Shown here one piece after another: positions 43,113-52,138 of a stretch of DNA of 64,000 bases. The position numbers and the translations under genes are program-made. Each line of letters starts with the position of its first letter. Within the stretch, counting starts at the first letter, position 1. The DNA lies in assembly GCA_022841375.1 (NCBI GenBank), contig JALHRQ010000010.1:62001-126000 (forward strand). Direction: 5' to 3'. The notes below the pieces were generated by a model. That model was not told the DNA's origin, ran no database searches, and was given only the letters and a program-made list of their open reading frames with translations. This DNA is from Burkholderiales bacterium (lineage in GTDB: Bacteria; Pseudomonadota; Gammaproteobacteria; Burkholderiales; SG8-41).

Positions 43113-44549
43113 ATGACCAAAGAATACGCACTGACCGCCGAAGTCGCCCGTTTTGTCACTCGCACGCAAGCGGGGCGCATCCCCCGCAAGGTGATGCATC
43201 TGGGTAAACGCTCGCTGCTCGACGGCCTCGGCCTCGCACTTGCCGGCAACGTCGCCGAATCCGGTCATGTGATCCGCAATTACCTGAAAACCCTGGGTGT
43301 GCCGCTGAACAGCGGCGCCACCGTGATTGGCACCGCGCTCAAAGTGCCGCCGCGTTTCGCCGCATTTGCCAACGGCATCGCCATTCATGCCGACGACTAC
43401 GACGACACCCAGCTCGCCGTCGCCAGTGATCGCGTCTATGGTCTGCTTACCCACCCCACGGCGCCAGCGCTGCCCGCGGTGCTCGCGCTGGCCGAACGCG
43501 ACAACCGTTCCGGCCTTGACCTGCTCTGCGCATTCCAGATCGCTGTTGAAGTCGAAACCAAACTCGCTGAAGCCATCAATCCACGGCATTACGCCGATGG
43601 TTTTCATTCGACGGCAACGCTGGGCGTGATCGGTGCCGCCGCGGGCGCAGCGCGTTTGCTCGGGCTCGATATCAATCAAACCGCACAGGCGCTGAGCCTC
43701 GGCGCCAGCCAGGCCGCGGGTTTGCGCGAGAACTTCGGCACCATGACCAAACCCTTTCATCCGGGCCGCTCGGCCGAGTCCGGCGTGATGGCCGCCGAAC
43801 TGATCAAACTCGGCTGGACCGCGGCGCCCAATGCGCTGGAAGCCAAACGCGGTTTTTTCAATGCCGCGGGCGGTGGTTATAACCCTGCTGCCATCCAAGG
43901 CAAACTCGGCAAACCGTGGACCTTCGCGATGCCCGGCGTGTCGATCAAACCGCATCCCAGCGGCTCGCTGACCCATCCCGGCATGGGTGTGATGCTGGAA
44001 CTTGTGCTCAAACACGACATCAAACCTTCGCAAGTTGTAAAAGTCCGGGTCGGCACCAACCGCCACATGCCGAATACGCTGATCCATCGCCGCCCGAAAA
44101 ACGAATTGCAGGCTAAATTCAGCATGGAGTTCTGCATGGCCATCCTGCTTCTCGAACGCAAAGCCGGGCTCGCCGAATTCACCGACCCCATCGTCAACCG
44201 CGCCGATGTGCAGCGCATTATTAGCCTTATCGATTTCGGCGTACATCCCAGGGCCGAAGCAGCCGGTTATGAAAAAATGACCACCATCATCGACATTGAA
44301 TTGAAGGACGGCCGCACCATCAGTGGCAGCGCCGACTTCGGCAAGGGCAGCCCGGCCAATCCGATGAGCGACGATGAGGTCGCAAACAAATTTATCGAAT
44401 GCGCCACCTGGGGCGGGCTGTCAAAAACCGGCGCCGGGAAAATCATTGATATGGTGTTCAATCTCGAAAAACTCCGCAGCACCCGTGAACTGACCCGGTT
44501 GCTGGCCATCGCCCCGCGCCGCAAAAGCCCGGCAAAAGCAAAAAAATAG
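43113..44549 (+). CDS. MmgE/PrpD family protein
   Basis: This complete 478-residue member has GKRSLLDGLGLALAGN near the N-terminus, ANGIAIHADDYDDTQ (the active-site DD with Asp/His) and DGFHSTATLGVIGAAAGAAR and PFHPGRSAESGVMAA further on. Members dehydrate 2-methylcitrate or decarboxylate cis-aconitate; this one may act on another tricarboxylate. No ribosome site is seen. It begins a plus-strand group with PdxA-like, two Bug and LigJ genes. Confidence 0.88.
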   Translation: MTKEYALTAEVARFVTRTQAGRIPRKVMHLGKRSLLDGLGLALAGNVAESGHVIRNYLKTLGVPLNSGATVIGTALKVPPRFAAFANGIAIHADDYDDTQLAVASDRVYGLLTHPTAPALPAVLALAERDNRSGLDLLCAFQIAVEVETKLAEAINPRHYADGFHSTATLGVIGAAAGAARLLGLDINQTAQALSLGASQAAGLRENFGTMTKPFHPGRSAESGVMAAELIKLGWTAAPNALEAKRGFFNAAGGGYNPAAIQGKLGKPWTFAMPGVSIKPHPSGSLTHPGMGVMLELVLKHDIKPSQVVKVRVGTNRHMPNTLIHRRPKNELQAKFSMEFCMAILLLERKAGLAEFTDPIVNRADVQRIISLIDFGVHPRAEAAGYEKMTTIIDIELKDGRTISGSADFGKGSPANPMSDDEVANKFIECATWGGLSKTGAGKIIDMVFNLEKLRSTRELTRLLAIAPRRKSPAKAKK

Positions 44550-44579
44550 ACTAAAATCGTGGTCCCTATTGGAGCATCC

Positions 44580-45608
44580 ATGACCACCCTCCCCCGCATC
44601 GGATTTATGCTCGGCGACGTCACCGGGATCGGCCCGGAAATCGCCGCCAAACTGCTGGCCTCCGGCAAACCCGCCGCCTGCGCCGAAACCATCATCATCG
44701 GCGACCGCCGCGTGCTTGAACTGGGCATGCGCAACGCCGGCGTCAAATTTGCCTACAGCGTTTGCAAAAGCATCGATGACATCCGCTGGCCGCGCAAGGA
44801 TTACCCACTGATCGATCTCGGCAACATCGACCCGGCCCAATACCCGCAAGGCGTTTCTTCGGATGAATCCGGCAAATTGACCGGCGACACGCTGAAAGTC
44901 ATGATCGACCTCGCCATCGCCGGCAAACTCGACGGCATCAGCTTTGCTCCACTGAACAAGGGCGCAATGAACCGCGGCGGCTGGAAGTTCAATGACGAAC
45001 ACCAGATGTTTGCCAGCCTGCTCAACCACAGCGGCTTTTTCGGTGAAATGAACGTCATTGACCAGTTCAGCACTTTCCGCGTCACCTCGCATGTCGCACT
45101 GCGCGAAGCCGTCAACATGATCAGCCCGGAGCGCATCACCGCAGCCGTCAACCTGGCCAACGACACGTTGCGCGCCGCCGGCAAAACCAACCCGCGTCTC
45201 GGCGTCGCCGCGCTGAACCCGCACAACGGTGAAAACGGCCTGTTTGGCGATGAAGAAATCCGTATCATCCGCCCGACGGTCGACAAACTGCGCGCCAGCG
45301 GCATCAATTGCGAAGGGCCAATTTCCTCCGATGTAATTTTCCTGAAGGCACTGAAAGGCGAATTCGACGGTGTGGTGATGATGTACCACGACCAGGGCCA
45401 GATCGCGACCAAGCTGCTCGGCTTCAACAAGGGCGTCACCGTCACCGCCGGACTCCAATCGGTGTTTACCACCCCGGCGCACGGCACCGCCTATGACATC
45501 GTCGGCCAGGGCAAGGCCGACGTTGGCGCCATGGAACACGCCTTCATCCTAGCCGCGCGTATGGCCGCCGGACGCAAAGCAGCCAAAGCCGCAACCGCCG
45601 CCGCCTGA
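44580..45608 (+). CDS. PdxA-family NAD-dependent dehydrogenase (PdxA2/TphB-like)
   Basis: From the ATG at 44580 (GGAG upstream) this is 342 residues. Zinc ligands are the His residues in LLNHSGFFGEMNV, AALNPHNGENGLFG and VVMMYHDQGQIATKLLG; DVTGIGPEIAAKLL and PAHGTAYDIVGQGKAD are family hallmarks. PdxA makes a pyridoxal precursor; relatives oxidise D-threonate or the cis-diol of terephthalate (TphB). With Bug receptors (as in TphC) and LigJ nearby a catabolic role is more likely than vitamin B6 synthesis. Confidence 0.87.
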   Translation: MTTLPRIGFMLGDVTGIGPEIAAKLLASGKPAACAETIIIGDRRVLELGMRNAGVKFAYSVCKSIDDIRWPRKDYPLIDLGNIDPAQYPQGVSSDESGKLTGDTLKVMIDLAIAGKLDGISFAPLNKGAMNRGGWKFNDEHQMFASLLNHSGFFGEMNVIDQFSTFRVTSHVALREAVNMISPERITAAVNLANDTLRAAGKTNPRLGVAALNPHNGENGLFGDEEIRIIRPTVDKLRASGINCEGPISSDVIFLKALKGEFDGVVMMYHDQGQIATKLLGFNKGVTVTAGLQSVFTTPAHGTAYDIVGQGKADVGAMEHAFILAARMAAGRKAAKAATAAA

Positions 45609-45660
45609 ACGCGCATAATCATTCCCGCAGCAATCAACAACACAAAAACCTGGAGGAACC

Positions 45661-46647
45661 ATGACTCAGAAACTGATCCCGAGCCTGATCACCGGCGCCA
45701 TTTGCGCCGCGCTGTCCGCGAATGCCTTGGCAGCCGCTGCCGCAGGCGATTGGCAACCGACCAAACCGATCCGCATGCTGGTCGGCTTCGCCCCCGGCGG
45801 CGGTACCGACACCACCGCGCGCGCGATGGGCGTCAAGCTGGGCGAACGTCTCGGCCAGCAGATCATTATCGACAACCGCCCCGGCGCTTCGGGCAACATT
45901 GCCACTGAGATCACCGCCAATGCCGCACCCGACGGTTACACAGTTCTGATGGGCACCATCGCATCACTGGCAATCAACCCTGCGCTGTACAAAAAACTGC
46001 CGTTTGATCCGCTGAAAGATGTGCTGCCGGTTTCACAGGCCGTCGATTCGACCAATATCCTTGTCGTGCATCCTTCAGTGACTGCTAAAAGTGTCACCGA
46101 ACTGATCGCCCTCGCCAAGTCGAAATCGCTCAACGGCGGCTCGTCGGGCGTCGGCGGGGCCGGTCACCTTGCGCTGGAATTGTTCAACCTGCAGACCGGC
46201 ACCAAGATCGTGCACATCGCCTACAAAGGCGGCGGCCCGGCCATCGTCGACCTGCTCTCCGGCAACATCAACCTGATCTTCGCCACCGCCGCAAGCGCCG
46301 TGCCGCACATGCAGACCAACCGCATCCGCGCGTTGGCGGTCACCACGATCAAACGTTCCGCACTGGTGCCCAACCTGCCGACGATCTCCGAAGCCGGCGT
46401 CAAAGGTTTCGATGCCAACAACTGGTATGGCGTGCTGGTGCCTGCCAAGACCCCGCGTCCCATCATCAACCGCCTGAACAAGGAAATCGTTGCCGTGCTG
46501 AACCTGGCGGACATCAAGGACATCCTGTTCAAGTCCGGCCTCGATGCCGCGCCGAGCACCCCGGAGCAATTCGGCGCCTATATCAAGTCGGAAAAGGAAA
46601 AGTGGGAAAAAGTCATCAGGGCAGCCGGCCTGTATCAGACCAACTGA
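45661..46647 (+). CDS. Bug family periplasmic receptor
   Basis: This 328-residue protein starts right after GGAGGAACC. Signal peptide MTQKLIPSLITGAICAALSA with an AAAAA-type cleavage region. Binding loops: KPIRMLVGFAPGGGTDTTAR and IDNRPGASGNIATEI, then HIAYKGGGPAIVDLL. It closely follows the PdxA-like gene and is followed by a strong terminator, so it probably closes the transcript starting at 43113. Confidence 0.92.
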   Translation: MTQKLIPSLITGAICAALSANALAAAAAGDWQPTKPIRMLVGFAPGGGTDTTARAMGVKLGERLGQQIIIDNRPGASGNIATEITANAAPDGYTVLMGTIASLAINPALYKKLPFDPLKDVLPVSQAVDSTNILVVHPSVTAKSVTELIALAKSKSLNGGSSGVGGAGHLALELFNLQTGTKIVHIAYKGGGPAIVDLLSGNINLIFATAASAVPHMQTNRIRALAVTTIKRSALVPNLPTISEAGVKGFDANNWYGVLVPAKTPRPIINRLNKEIVAVLNLADIKDILFKSGLDAAPSTPEQFGAYIKSEKEKWEKVIRAAGLYQTN

Positions 46648-46702
46648 TCCGAAACCGCCGGTCAACCGGGTGAGCAACAAGGAAACTAAGCCGGTTACTG
46701 AC

Positions 46703-46742
46703 AAAAAAGACTGCACGGCGCCTGCTGTGCAGTCTTTTTTTT
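46703..46742 (+). terminator. Strong intrinsic terminator
   Basis: AGACTGCAC and GTGCAGTCT pair around a roughly 10-base GC-rich loop, with A-run before and eight or more T after. Stops the transcript of the Bug gene ending at 46647. Confidence 0.9.
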
Positions 46743-46788
46743 GGCAGAATGATGCAGCGCACATACCACTTACCCAAGGGTCATCACC

Positions 46789-47763
46789 ATGAAATCGCTC
46801 AACCGCATTGCCGCCGCCGTCGCGGCCTCCGCATCACTCCTCGCTGCACCGGCCTTCGCCGCAGACTGGGGCCCGACCAAACCGGTACGGTTCATCGTCG
46901 GCTTCCCGCCGGGCGGCGCCACCGACCTCGTCGCACGCATCCTGCAGCCCAAACTCTCGGCCAGCCTCGGCACCCAGGTCATTGTCGACAACCGTCCCGG
47001 CGCCAACGGCGTGATCTCGATGCAGATCCTGTCGAACTCGGAACCCGACGGCCATTCCGTCGGCATGTCGCACATCGGCTCGCTGGTGGTCAGCCCAGCG
47101 ATCCAGAAAACCGGTTACGACCCGCTGAAAGGCCTTGCACACATCGGCATGCTGGTCACGCTGCAAAACCTGCTGATCGTACATCCGTCGGTGCCGGCGA
47201 AAAACATCAACGAGTTCATCGCCTACGCCAAAAGCCAGCCCGGCAAAGTCAACTACGCCACCTCCGGCATCGGCAGCCCCGGCCATCTGGCTGTCGCATT
47301 GTTCGAAGGCATGACCGGCACCACGCTGAACCACGTGCCGTACAAAGGCGGCGGCCCCGCCATCACCGACCTGATCGCCGGCCACATCCCCGCGTTCATG
47401 GCAGTGATCTCCACCGGTGTACCGCATGTGCAATCGGGCAAAGCGCGCGCACTGGGTGTCACTGGTGCCAAACGCGCCGAAGCCTTACCCGAAGTGCCGA
47501 CCATCGCCGAAGCCGGCGTCAAGGGTTACCTCGCGATCAACTGGTACGGCCTGTCCGCATCTCCTAAAACCCCGCCCGCGATCCTCGCGCGCCTGAACAA
47601 GGATTTCACCGCGGCACTGAATGCGCCGGATGTAATCAAACAACTGAAGGACCGCGGTATCGACTCCTCACCGTCCAGCGGCGCGGACTACGCCAAGTTC
47701 ATTATCGAGGAACAAAAGCGCTGGGGGCCGGTTATTAAGAAGGCTAAAATCGAAGCCAGTTAA
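46789..47763 (+). CDS. Bug family periplasmic receptor
   Basis: This 324-residue protein has signal peptide MKSLNRIAAAVAASASLLAAPAFAAD. Binding loops: KPVRFIVGFPPGGATDLVAR and VDNRPGANGVISMQ, with LNHVPYKGGGPAITDL. AAGGG lies 8 nt before the ATG. It is closest in loop sequence to 55773..56759 (PPGGATDLVARIL in both). It directly precedes LigJ, so it may bind an aromatic-derived acid. Confidence 0.92.
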   Translation: MKSLNRIAAAVAASASLLAAPAFAADWGPTKPVRFIVGFPPGGATDLVARILQPKLSASLGTQVIVDNRPGANGVISMQILSNSEPDGHSVGMSHIGSLVVSPAIQKTGYDPLKGLAHIGMLVTLQNLLIVHPSVPAKNINEFIAYAKSQPGKVNYATSGIGSPGHLAVALFEGMTGTTLNHVPYKGGGPAITDLIAGHIPAFMAVISTGVPHVQSGKARALGVTGAKRAEALPEVPTIAEAGVKGYLAINWYGLSASPKTPPAILARLNKDFTAALNAPDVIKQLKDRGIDSSPSSGADYAKFIIEEQKRWGPVIKKAKIEAS

Positions 47764-47784
47764 TCAACGGCCAGGTTGCAGCCC

Positions 47785-48810
47785 ATGATCATCGACTGTC
47801 ACGGACACTACACCACCGCACCGCAATCGCTCGAGGCCTTCCGCCAGAAGCAGATCGACAGCCTGAAAGACGCCCGGCTCAGCCCGGCGAAAGACTCGCT
47901 GATTATCCGCGATGATGAAATCCGTGACAGCATCGAAGGCGCGCAACTGCGCATCCAGCGCGAGCGCGGCACCCACCTGACGGTGTTCTCGCCGCGCGCC
48001 GGCGGCATGGGCCATCACATCGGCAATGCCGCGACCAGCGCGTTGTGGTCGGACATCTGCAACGAACTGATCCATCGCGTGTGTATGCTTTTTCCGAAAA
48101 ACTTCGTCGGCGTCTGCCAGTTGCCACAAAGCCCCGGCGTGCCCCCGGAAAACTGCATTCCGGAACTTGAACGCTGCGTCAGGGAATACGGCTTCATCGG
48201 CTGCAACCTGAACCCGGATCCTTCCGGCGGCTACTGGACCGATCCGCCGCTGACCGACCGTTACTGGTATCCGCTGTATGAAAAACTGGTCGAGCTTGAT
48301 GTGCCGGCGATGGTGCATGTCAGCGCCTCCTGCAATCCGGCCTTCCATTTCACCGGTGCGCACTACATCAACGGCGATACCACCGCCTTCATGCAGTTCA
48401 TCACCGCGGATCTGTTCAAGGATTTCCCGACGCTGCGTTTCGTCATTCCGCACGGCGGCGGCGCGGTGCCCTACCACTGGGGCCGCTACCGCGGACTCGC
48501 CCAGGACATGGGCAAACCGACACTGCAGGAACATTTGCTGGGCAATGTCTTTTTCGACACCTGCGTCTATCACCAGGCCGGCATCGACCTGCTGACGCGG
48601 GTGATTCCGGCCGACAACATCCTGTTTGCTTCGGAAATCGTCGGCGCCGTGCGCGGCATCGACCCGGAGTCCGGCCACTACTACGACGATACCAAGCGCT
48701 ACATCGACGCGGTCACCACGCTGTCGGCGGCGGACAAGAAAAAGATTTTCGAGGACAACGTTTACAAGGTTTATCCGCGACTTGCGGCGCGCATCCCGCG
48801 CACCGTCTGA
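47785..48810 (+). CDS. ligJ: 4-oxalomesaconate hydratase (LigJ-type amidohydrolase)
   Basis: From the ATG at 47785 this is 341 residues. His6 and His8 (IIDCHGHYTTAP), His178 (AMVHVSASC) and Glu284 (LFASEIVGAVRG) fall at the same numbers as the zinc ligands I recall for LigJ, and PHGGGAVPYHWGRYRG is conserved. LigJ hydrates 4-oxalomesaconate to 4-carboxy-4-hydroxy-2-oxoadipate in protocatechuate 4,5-cleavage and gallate pathways. Pathway partners LigAB, LigC and LigK are not in the window. The upstream TTG at 47776 would spoil the numbering. It is 21 bp after the Bug gene. Confidence 0.9.
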   Translation: MIIDCHGHYTTAPQSLEAFRQKQIDSLKDARLSPAKDSLIIRDDEIRDSIEGAQLRIQRERGTHLTVFSPRAGGMGHHIGNAATSALWSDICNELIHRVCMLFPKNFVGVCQLPQSPGVPPENCIPELERCVREYGFIGCNLNPDPSGGYWTDPPLTDRYWYPLYEKLVELDVPAMVHVSASCNPAFHFTGAHYINGDTTAFMQFITADLFKDFPTLRFVIPHGGGAVPYHWGRYRGLAQDMGKPTLQEHLLGNVFFDTCVYHQAGIDLLTRVIPADNILFASEIVGAVRGIDPESGHYYDDTKRYIDAVTTLSAADKKKIFEDNVYKVYPRLAARIPRTV

Positions 48811-48861
48811 CGCTCAAGATATCAGTGGACCACTGCGCTCCACGCGCAGGACGCAGATCCC

Positions 48862-48977
48862 GTAGCCCGGATGAAGCGCAGCGTAATCCGGGGAAATGCG
48901 GTGATTGTCACTGATACGTGCCTGGTTGGATTGAAGCCTTCCCCGGATTACGGCCTTGCGGCCTGCATCCGGGCTAC
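48862..48977. repeat. REP-like intergenic inverted repeat (GTAGCCCGGATGAAGCGCAG type)
   Basis: The left arm starts GTAGCCCGGATGAAGCGCAG and ends ATCCGGGG (48862-48893). The right arm runs CCCCGGATTACGGCC to CATCCGGGCTAC (48941-48977). The arms are largely complementary. This palindrome family is widespread between genes in Proteobacteria. It lies between convergent LigJ and hypothetical genes. Confidence 0.85.
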
Positions 48978-48989
48978 AACGACGCGCAG

Positions 48990-49460
48990 CTAACCGCCCT
49001 CGGACACCAGGCGGCCGTTGCGTTCCACCCGCGTGCTGCAGGCGCTGGTGCCGCAGCGGTATTCAGTCTTCACCACATCCTTGGGTGTGACCACCACAGT
49101 GCCGCGCCCGCGGTGTGCCGTTCCCGCGTCAAATTCATAGGTGACGATGCCGGCAGGTTCATCAATCAGCATTGAAAAACTCATGAATTCGCCGAAAAAC
49201 AAACCATTGGTTTTCGGCGCAACGACTTCGACGCGCAGCGGAATGCGGTTCTTGGTCGTCGGATGGGTACGGAAATAACGCTTCACCCGGTCACCGTATT
49301 TGAACGATGGGTCCACCGCTTCAATGCGCTTGAGCAGTTTCAATTCGCTGGGCCGCAGCGGCACATCCTCCATGCCCAGACCGATGGCCTGCGCGCAGGC
49401 CGCGCCCGCGCTGATCAGCAGTGCAAGCGCCGCGCCCAAACGCATCGCCTCATGCTGCAT
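48990..49460 (-). CDS. Secreted hypothetical protein
   Basis: From the ATG at 49460 this is 156 residues: MQHEAMRLGAALALLISAGAACA is a signal peptide. The mature part contains LRPSELKLLKRIEAVDPSF, VKRYFRTHPTTKNRIPLRVE and one cysteine pair near the C-terminus (RCGTSACSTRVERNG). No family is recognised. It overlaps the cupin gene's stop; an alternative start at 49445 is possible. Probably the second gene after the cupin. Confidence 0.55.
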   Translation of the reverse strand: MQHEAMRLGAALALLISAGAACAQAIGLGMEDVPLRPSELKLLKRIEAVDPSFKYGDRVKRYFRTHPTTKNRIPLRVEVVAPKTNGLFFGEFMSFSMLIDEPAGIVTYEFDAGTAHRGRGTVVVTPKDVVKTEYRCGTSACSTRVERNGRLVSEGG

Positions 49461-49824
49461 CGTCAATAGCCTCATAGGCTTCCGGCATAAAGCGCGGACT
49501 GCAGATCGCCAGAAACACCAGATCGCCCTCACCGATATTGGCGATGCGCTGCCGGCACGACGGCGGGATCATCACCACATCGCCGGCCTGCACTTCCTGC
49601 GGCGGATAGTCGCCGATCTCCACGCGTCCCTGGCCGTCGAGGATCACGTAACGCTCGACGGTATCCTTTACGCGGTGCCATTTAGTGGTGGCGCCGGGCA
49701 GCACGCGCGCCCGCGCGATCGACAGCGCGGGATCGCTGTCGTCATTGGACAGTTCGAGGATGTAACAACCCTCATCGATAAAGGTTTCGACGCCCGGATG
49801 GGCGCGGAGGATGGGCGGCTGCAT
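49450..49824 (-). CDS. Cupin domain protein
   Basis: At 124 residues it is a single cupin barrel: TTKWHRVKDTVERYVILDGQG is motif 1 (metal ligands partly changed, WHRxxxTxE) and PPSCRQRIANIGEGDLVF is motif 2, in which the usual GxxHxxxN carries Arg where His is expected. Metal binding may be weakened. Such proteins bind or sense small ligands or act as dioxygenases and isomerases. Divergent from the CaiB gene at 50008. Confidence 0.75.
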   Translation of the reverse strand: MQPPILRAHPGVETFIDEGCYILELSNDDSDPALSIARARVLPGATTKWHRVKDTVERYVILDGQGRVEIGDYPPQEVQAGDVVMIPPSCRQRIANIGEGDLVFLAICSPRFMPEAYEAIDDAA

Positions 49825-50007
49825 GTTCTGGAAATGCTTTCCTTGGTGGCACAGGAATTCTGTGGCCCTGCATCATACCGGTGGCACGGCATCGTGCACG
49901 CAACTAAGCTCAAATCCCGCCAGCATATGGTCGGCGTTTTGCGGGCAAGGAATTGGACTGCCATACTGGCGCGCCAATTCCCTTAGACCTCAATCAAAGT
50001 CCTCACC

Positions 50008-51198
50008 ATGAACAACACCGGCCCGCTCTCCCGCTACACCGTACTCGACCTCACCCGCGCGCGCTCCGGCCCCACCGCCGTGCGCCAGCTCGCCGACTGG
50101 GGCGCCAAGGTCATCAAGATTGAAGAACTCGGTGAGCAGGACGGCGACGGTAGCCCCTTTGACAAACGCCACGGTCCCGACTTCCAGAACCTGCATCGCA
50201 ACAAGCGCAGCATCACGCTGAACCTGAAATCGCCCGAAGGCCTCGCGGTGTTCAAGCGCCTCGCCGAAAAAGCCGACGTCATCGTCGAAAACTACCGCCC
50301 CAACGTCAAAATCCGCCTCGGCATCGATTACGACAGCATCCGCAAGATCAACCCGCGCATTGTCTACGGCAGCATCAGCGGTTTCGGCCAGGACGGCCCC
50401 TACGCCGACCGCCCCGGCCTCGACCAGGTCGCGCAGGGCATGAGCGGCCTGATGTCGATCACCGGTCTGCCCGGCCAAGGCCCGACCCGCGCAGGCATCG
50501 CCATCGGCGACTCCAGTGCAGGGCTTTACCTCTCCTTCGGCATCGTCACCGCGCTGCTCGACCGTGAACACACCGGTGAAGGGCAATGGGTGCATACCTC
50601 ATTGCTGCAGGCGCTGGTCGCGATGACCGATTTCCAGGCCGCGCGCTGGACCGTCGCCGGTGAAGTCGCCGGACAGGCCGGCAACAACCACCCCACCGCG
50701 ATTCCGACCGGCACTTATAAAACTTCGGACGGCCATATCAACATAGCAGGCTCAGGCCAGTTGTTTGCGAGATTGTGCAAAGCCATTGATCTGCCCGACA
50801 TACCCAACAACCCGGATTATTCCGGGTCAAAAATCCGCTACAAGAATCGCGAAGCGCTGAACAGGATCATTGCGGCCCAGATTGAGAAACGCACTTCGGC
50901 AGAATGGATCGAAAGCCTGAACGCTGCCGGCGTGCCCTGCGGCCCGATCTACAAGATGAATGAAGTGTTTGCCGATCCGCAGGTGCAGCACCTGGGGCTG
51001 GCGGCGCCGGTGAAGCATTACCAGCTGGGCGACATCAGGGTGGTGCGCAATGGCATTAACTTTTCGAAGACGCGGTTTGCGGTACGTAATGCAGCACCGG
51101 ATCGGGGGGCGGAAACGGATGAGATACTCAAAGAATATGGGTACGGGGACGCCGAGATAGCTACATTAAAAATAAACGGCATCACCACATTAAAGTAG
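50008..51198 (+). CDS. CaiB/BaiF CoA-transferase family protein
   Basis: This 396-residue class III CoA-transferase starts MNNTGPLSRYTVLDLTRARS and has WGAKVIKIEELGEQDGDGS. The catalytic Asp168 is in AGIAIGDSSAGLYLS. It is followed by convergent hydrolase gene 51223. Ribosome site not obvious. Codon use becomes more AT-rich at the last 60 bp (AAAATAAACGGC and so on), a drift at the 3' end only. It probably activates an acid in a pathway with the cupin or other distant genes. Confidence 0.9.
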   Translation: MNNTGPLSRYTVLDLTRARSGPTAVRQLADWGAKVIKIEELGEQDGDGSPFDKRHGPDFQNLHRNKRSITLNLKSPEGLAVFKRLAEKADVIVENYRPNVKIRLGIDYDSIRKINPRIVYGSISGFGQDGPYADRPGLDQVAQGMSGLMSITGLPGQGPTRAGIAIGDSSAGLYLSFGIVTALLDREHTGEGQWVHTSLLQALVAMTDFQAARWTVAGEVAGQAGNNHPTAIPTGTYKTSDGHINIAGSGQLFARLCKAIDLPDIPNNPDYSGSKIRYKNREALNRIIAAQIEKRTSAEWIESLNAAGVPCGPIYKMNEVFADPQVQHLGLAAPVKHYQLGDIRVVRNGINFSKTRFAVRNAAPDRGAETDEILKEYGYGDAEIATLKINGITTLK

Positions 51199-51222
51199 AT
51201 TATAGAAAAATACACGGCTGCG

Positions 51223-51927
51223 TTAAATGTGAGTGCTTTTGATCCAGTCGGTCAACACCCGGCTGACCGTTTCCGGTCGATCCAGCGCCGACAGATGGCC
51301 GCACTGCGGGATGATTTCCAATTGCGCGCCGGGGATGCCCTCGACGATTTCAGTCGCCATCGCCGGCGGCGTGATCAGATCGTTCTCACCGCAGATGACC
51401 AGCGTCGGACAGTTGATGGTGGCCAGCACCGGCTGACTGTCGGGGCGCGCCATGATCGCGCGTTGCTGGCGTTCGAAAACTTCCTTGCCGAGACTGGCGG
51501 CCATCGAAGTAATGACACCGCGCACCGCGGGCAGCTCCATTTTTTCCGGATGCGAAAGGCGCGGCAGCAGTTTCTCCATCACTGCCGCCAGATCGGTCTG
51601 CGCCAGTTCGATCAGGGCTTCACGCGCGGCGCGGGCTTCGTCCGTATCAGCACGGACCGTCGTATCCATCAGTACGAGACCGGCCACCCGCTCCGGCGCC
51701 TGACGCATGATCTCAAAGGCGACATAACCGCCCAGTGACAGGCCGATCAGGATAAAACGCGGCGCGGAGGCCGTCTCCAGCACCTTGGCCGCCATGTCGC
51801 TGATCGACTCTCCTGTCGTCAGGTCGCCCACTTCAACCGTGGCGATATTCGACAAGGCAGGAATCTGCCCGGCAAAAAGATCGGCGTTATTAAGCAGACC
51901 CGGCAGCAGCACGATGTGCGGATTCAT
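51223..51927 (-). CDS. Alpha/beta hydrolase
   Basis: This 234-residue protein has VLLPGLLNNADLFAGQIP (oxyanion strand), the nucleophile elbow ILIGLSLGGYVAFEIMR with Ser in G-L-S-L-G, an Asp in GENDLITPP and the catalytic His in PQCGHLSALDRPE. It is compact, like carboxylesterases and 3-oxoadipate enol-lactonase relatives. The start follows AGGG. It converges with the CaiB gene. Confidence 0.87.
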   Translation of the reverse strand: MNPHIVLLPGLLNNADLFAGQIPALSNIATVEVGDLTTGESISDMAAKVLETASAPRFILIGLSLGGYVAFEIMRQAPERVAGLVLMDTTVRADTDEARAAREALIELAQTDLAAVMEKLLPRLSHPEKMELPAVRGVITSMAASLGKEVFERQQRAIMARPDSQPVLATINCPTLVICGENDLITPPAMATEIVEGIPGAQLEIIPQCGHLSALDRPETVSRVLTDWIKSTHI

Positions 51928-52077
51928 GAGTTTTTCCCTGCATCGCCCATTGGCGATTGCGTGTTAGCGAATCATTGCAAAAGTTTTCCACATGGATATT
52001 GCAGTGATTCACAACGCTGCTCTGTTCGTTTTCGAACAGAGTATTAAGGCGGCCTGGAAATTCCTTGCCTGTAAAAC

Positions 52078-52105
52078 AACGGGGGCCGCATTTGCGGCCC
52101 CCGTT
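52078..52105 (-). terminator. Perfect GC-rich terminator after tcuB
   Basis: AACGGGGGCCGCA / TGCGGCCCCCGTT pairs perfectly over 13 bp with a 2-base nominal loop. On the minus strand it is followed by GTTTTAC. It lies just past the stop of tcuB (52139). The remaining bases up to 51928 show nothing I can identify. Confidence 0.85.
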
Positions 52106-52138
52106 ATTCAGATCATGCTGAATGATTGCTGAAACTAT

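Noticed and set aside
43113-48810. Complete protocatechuate 4,5-cleavage or terephthalate pathway
   Set aside because: No ring-cleavage dioxygenase, terephthalate oxygenase, LigC or LigK is present in the window; only LigJ and a LigI-like gene.
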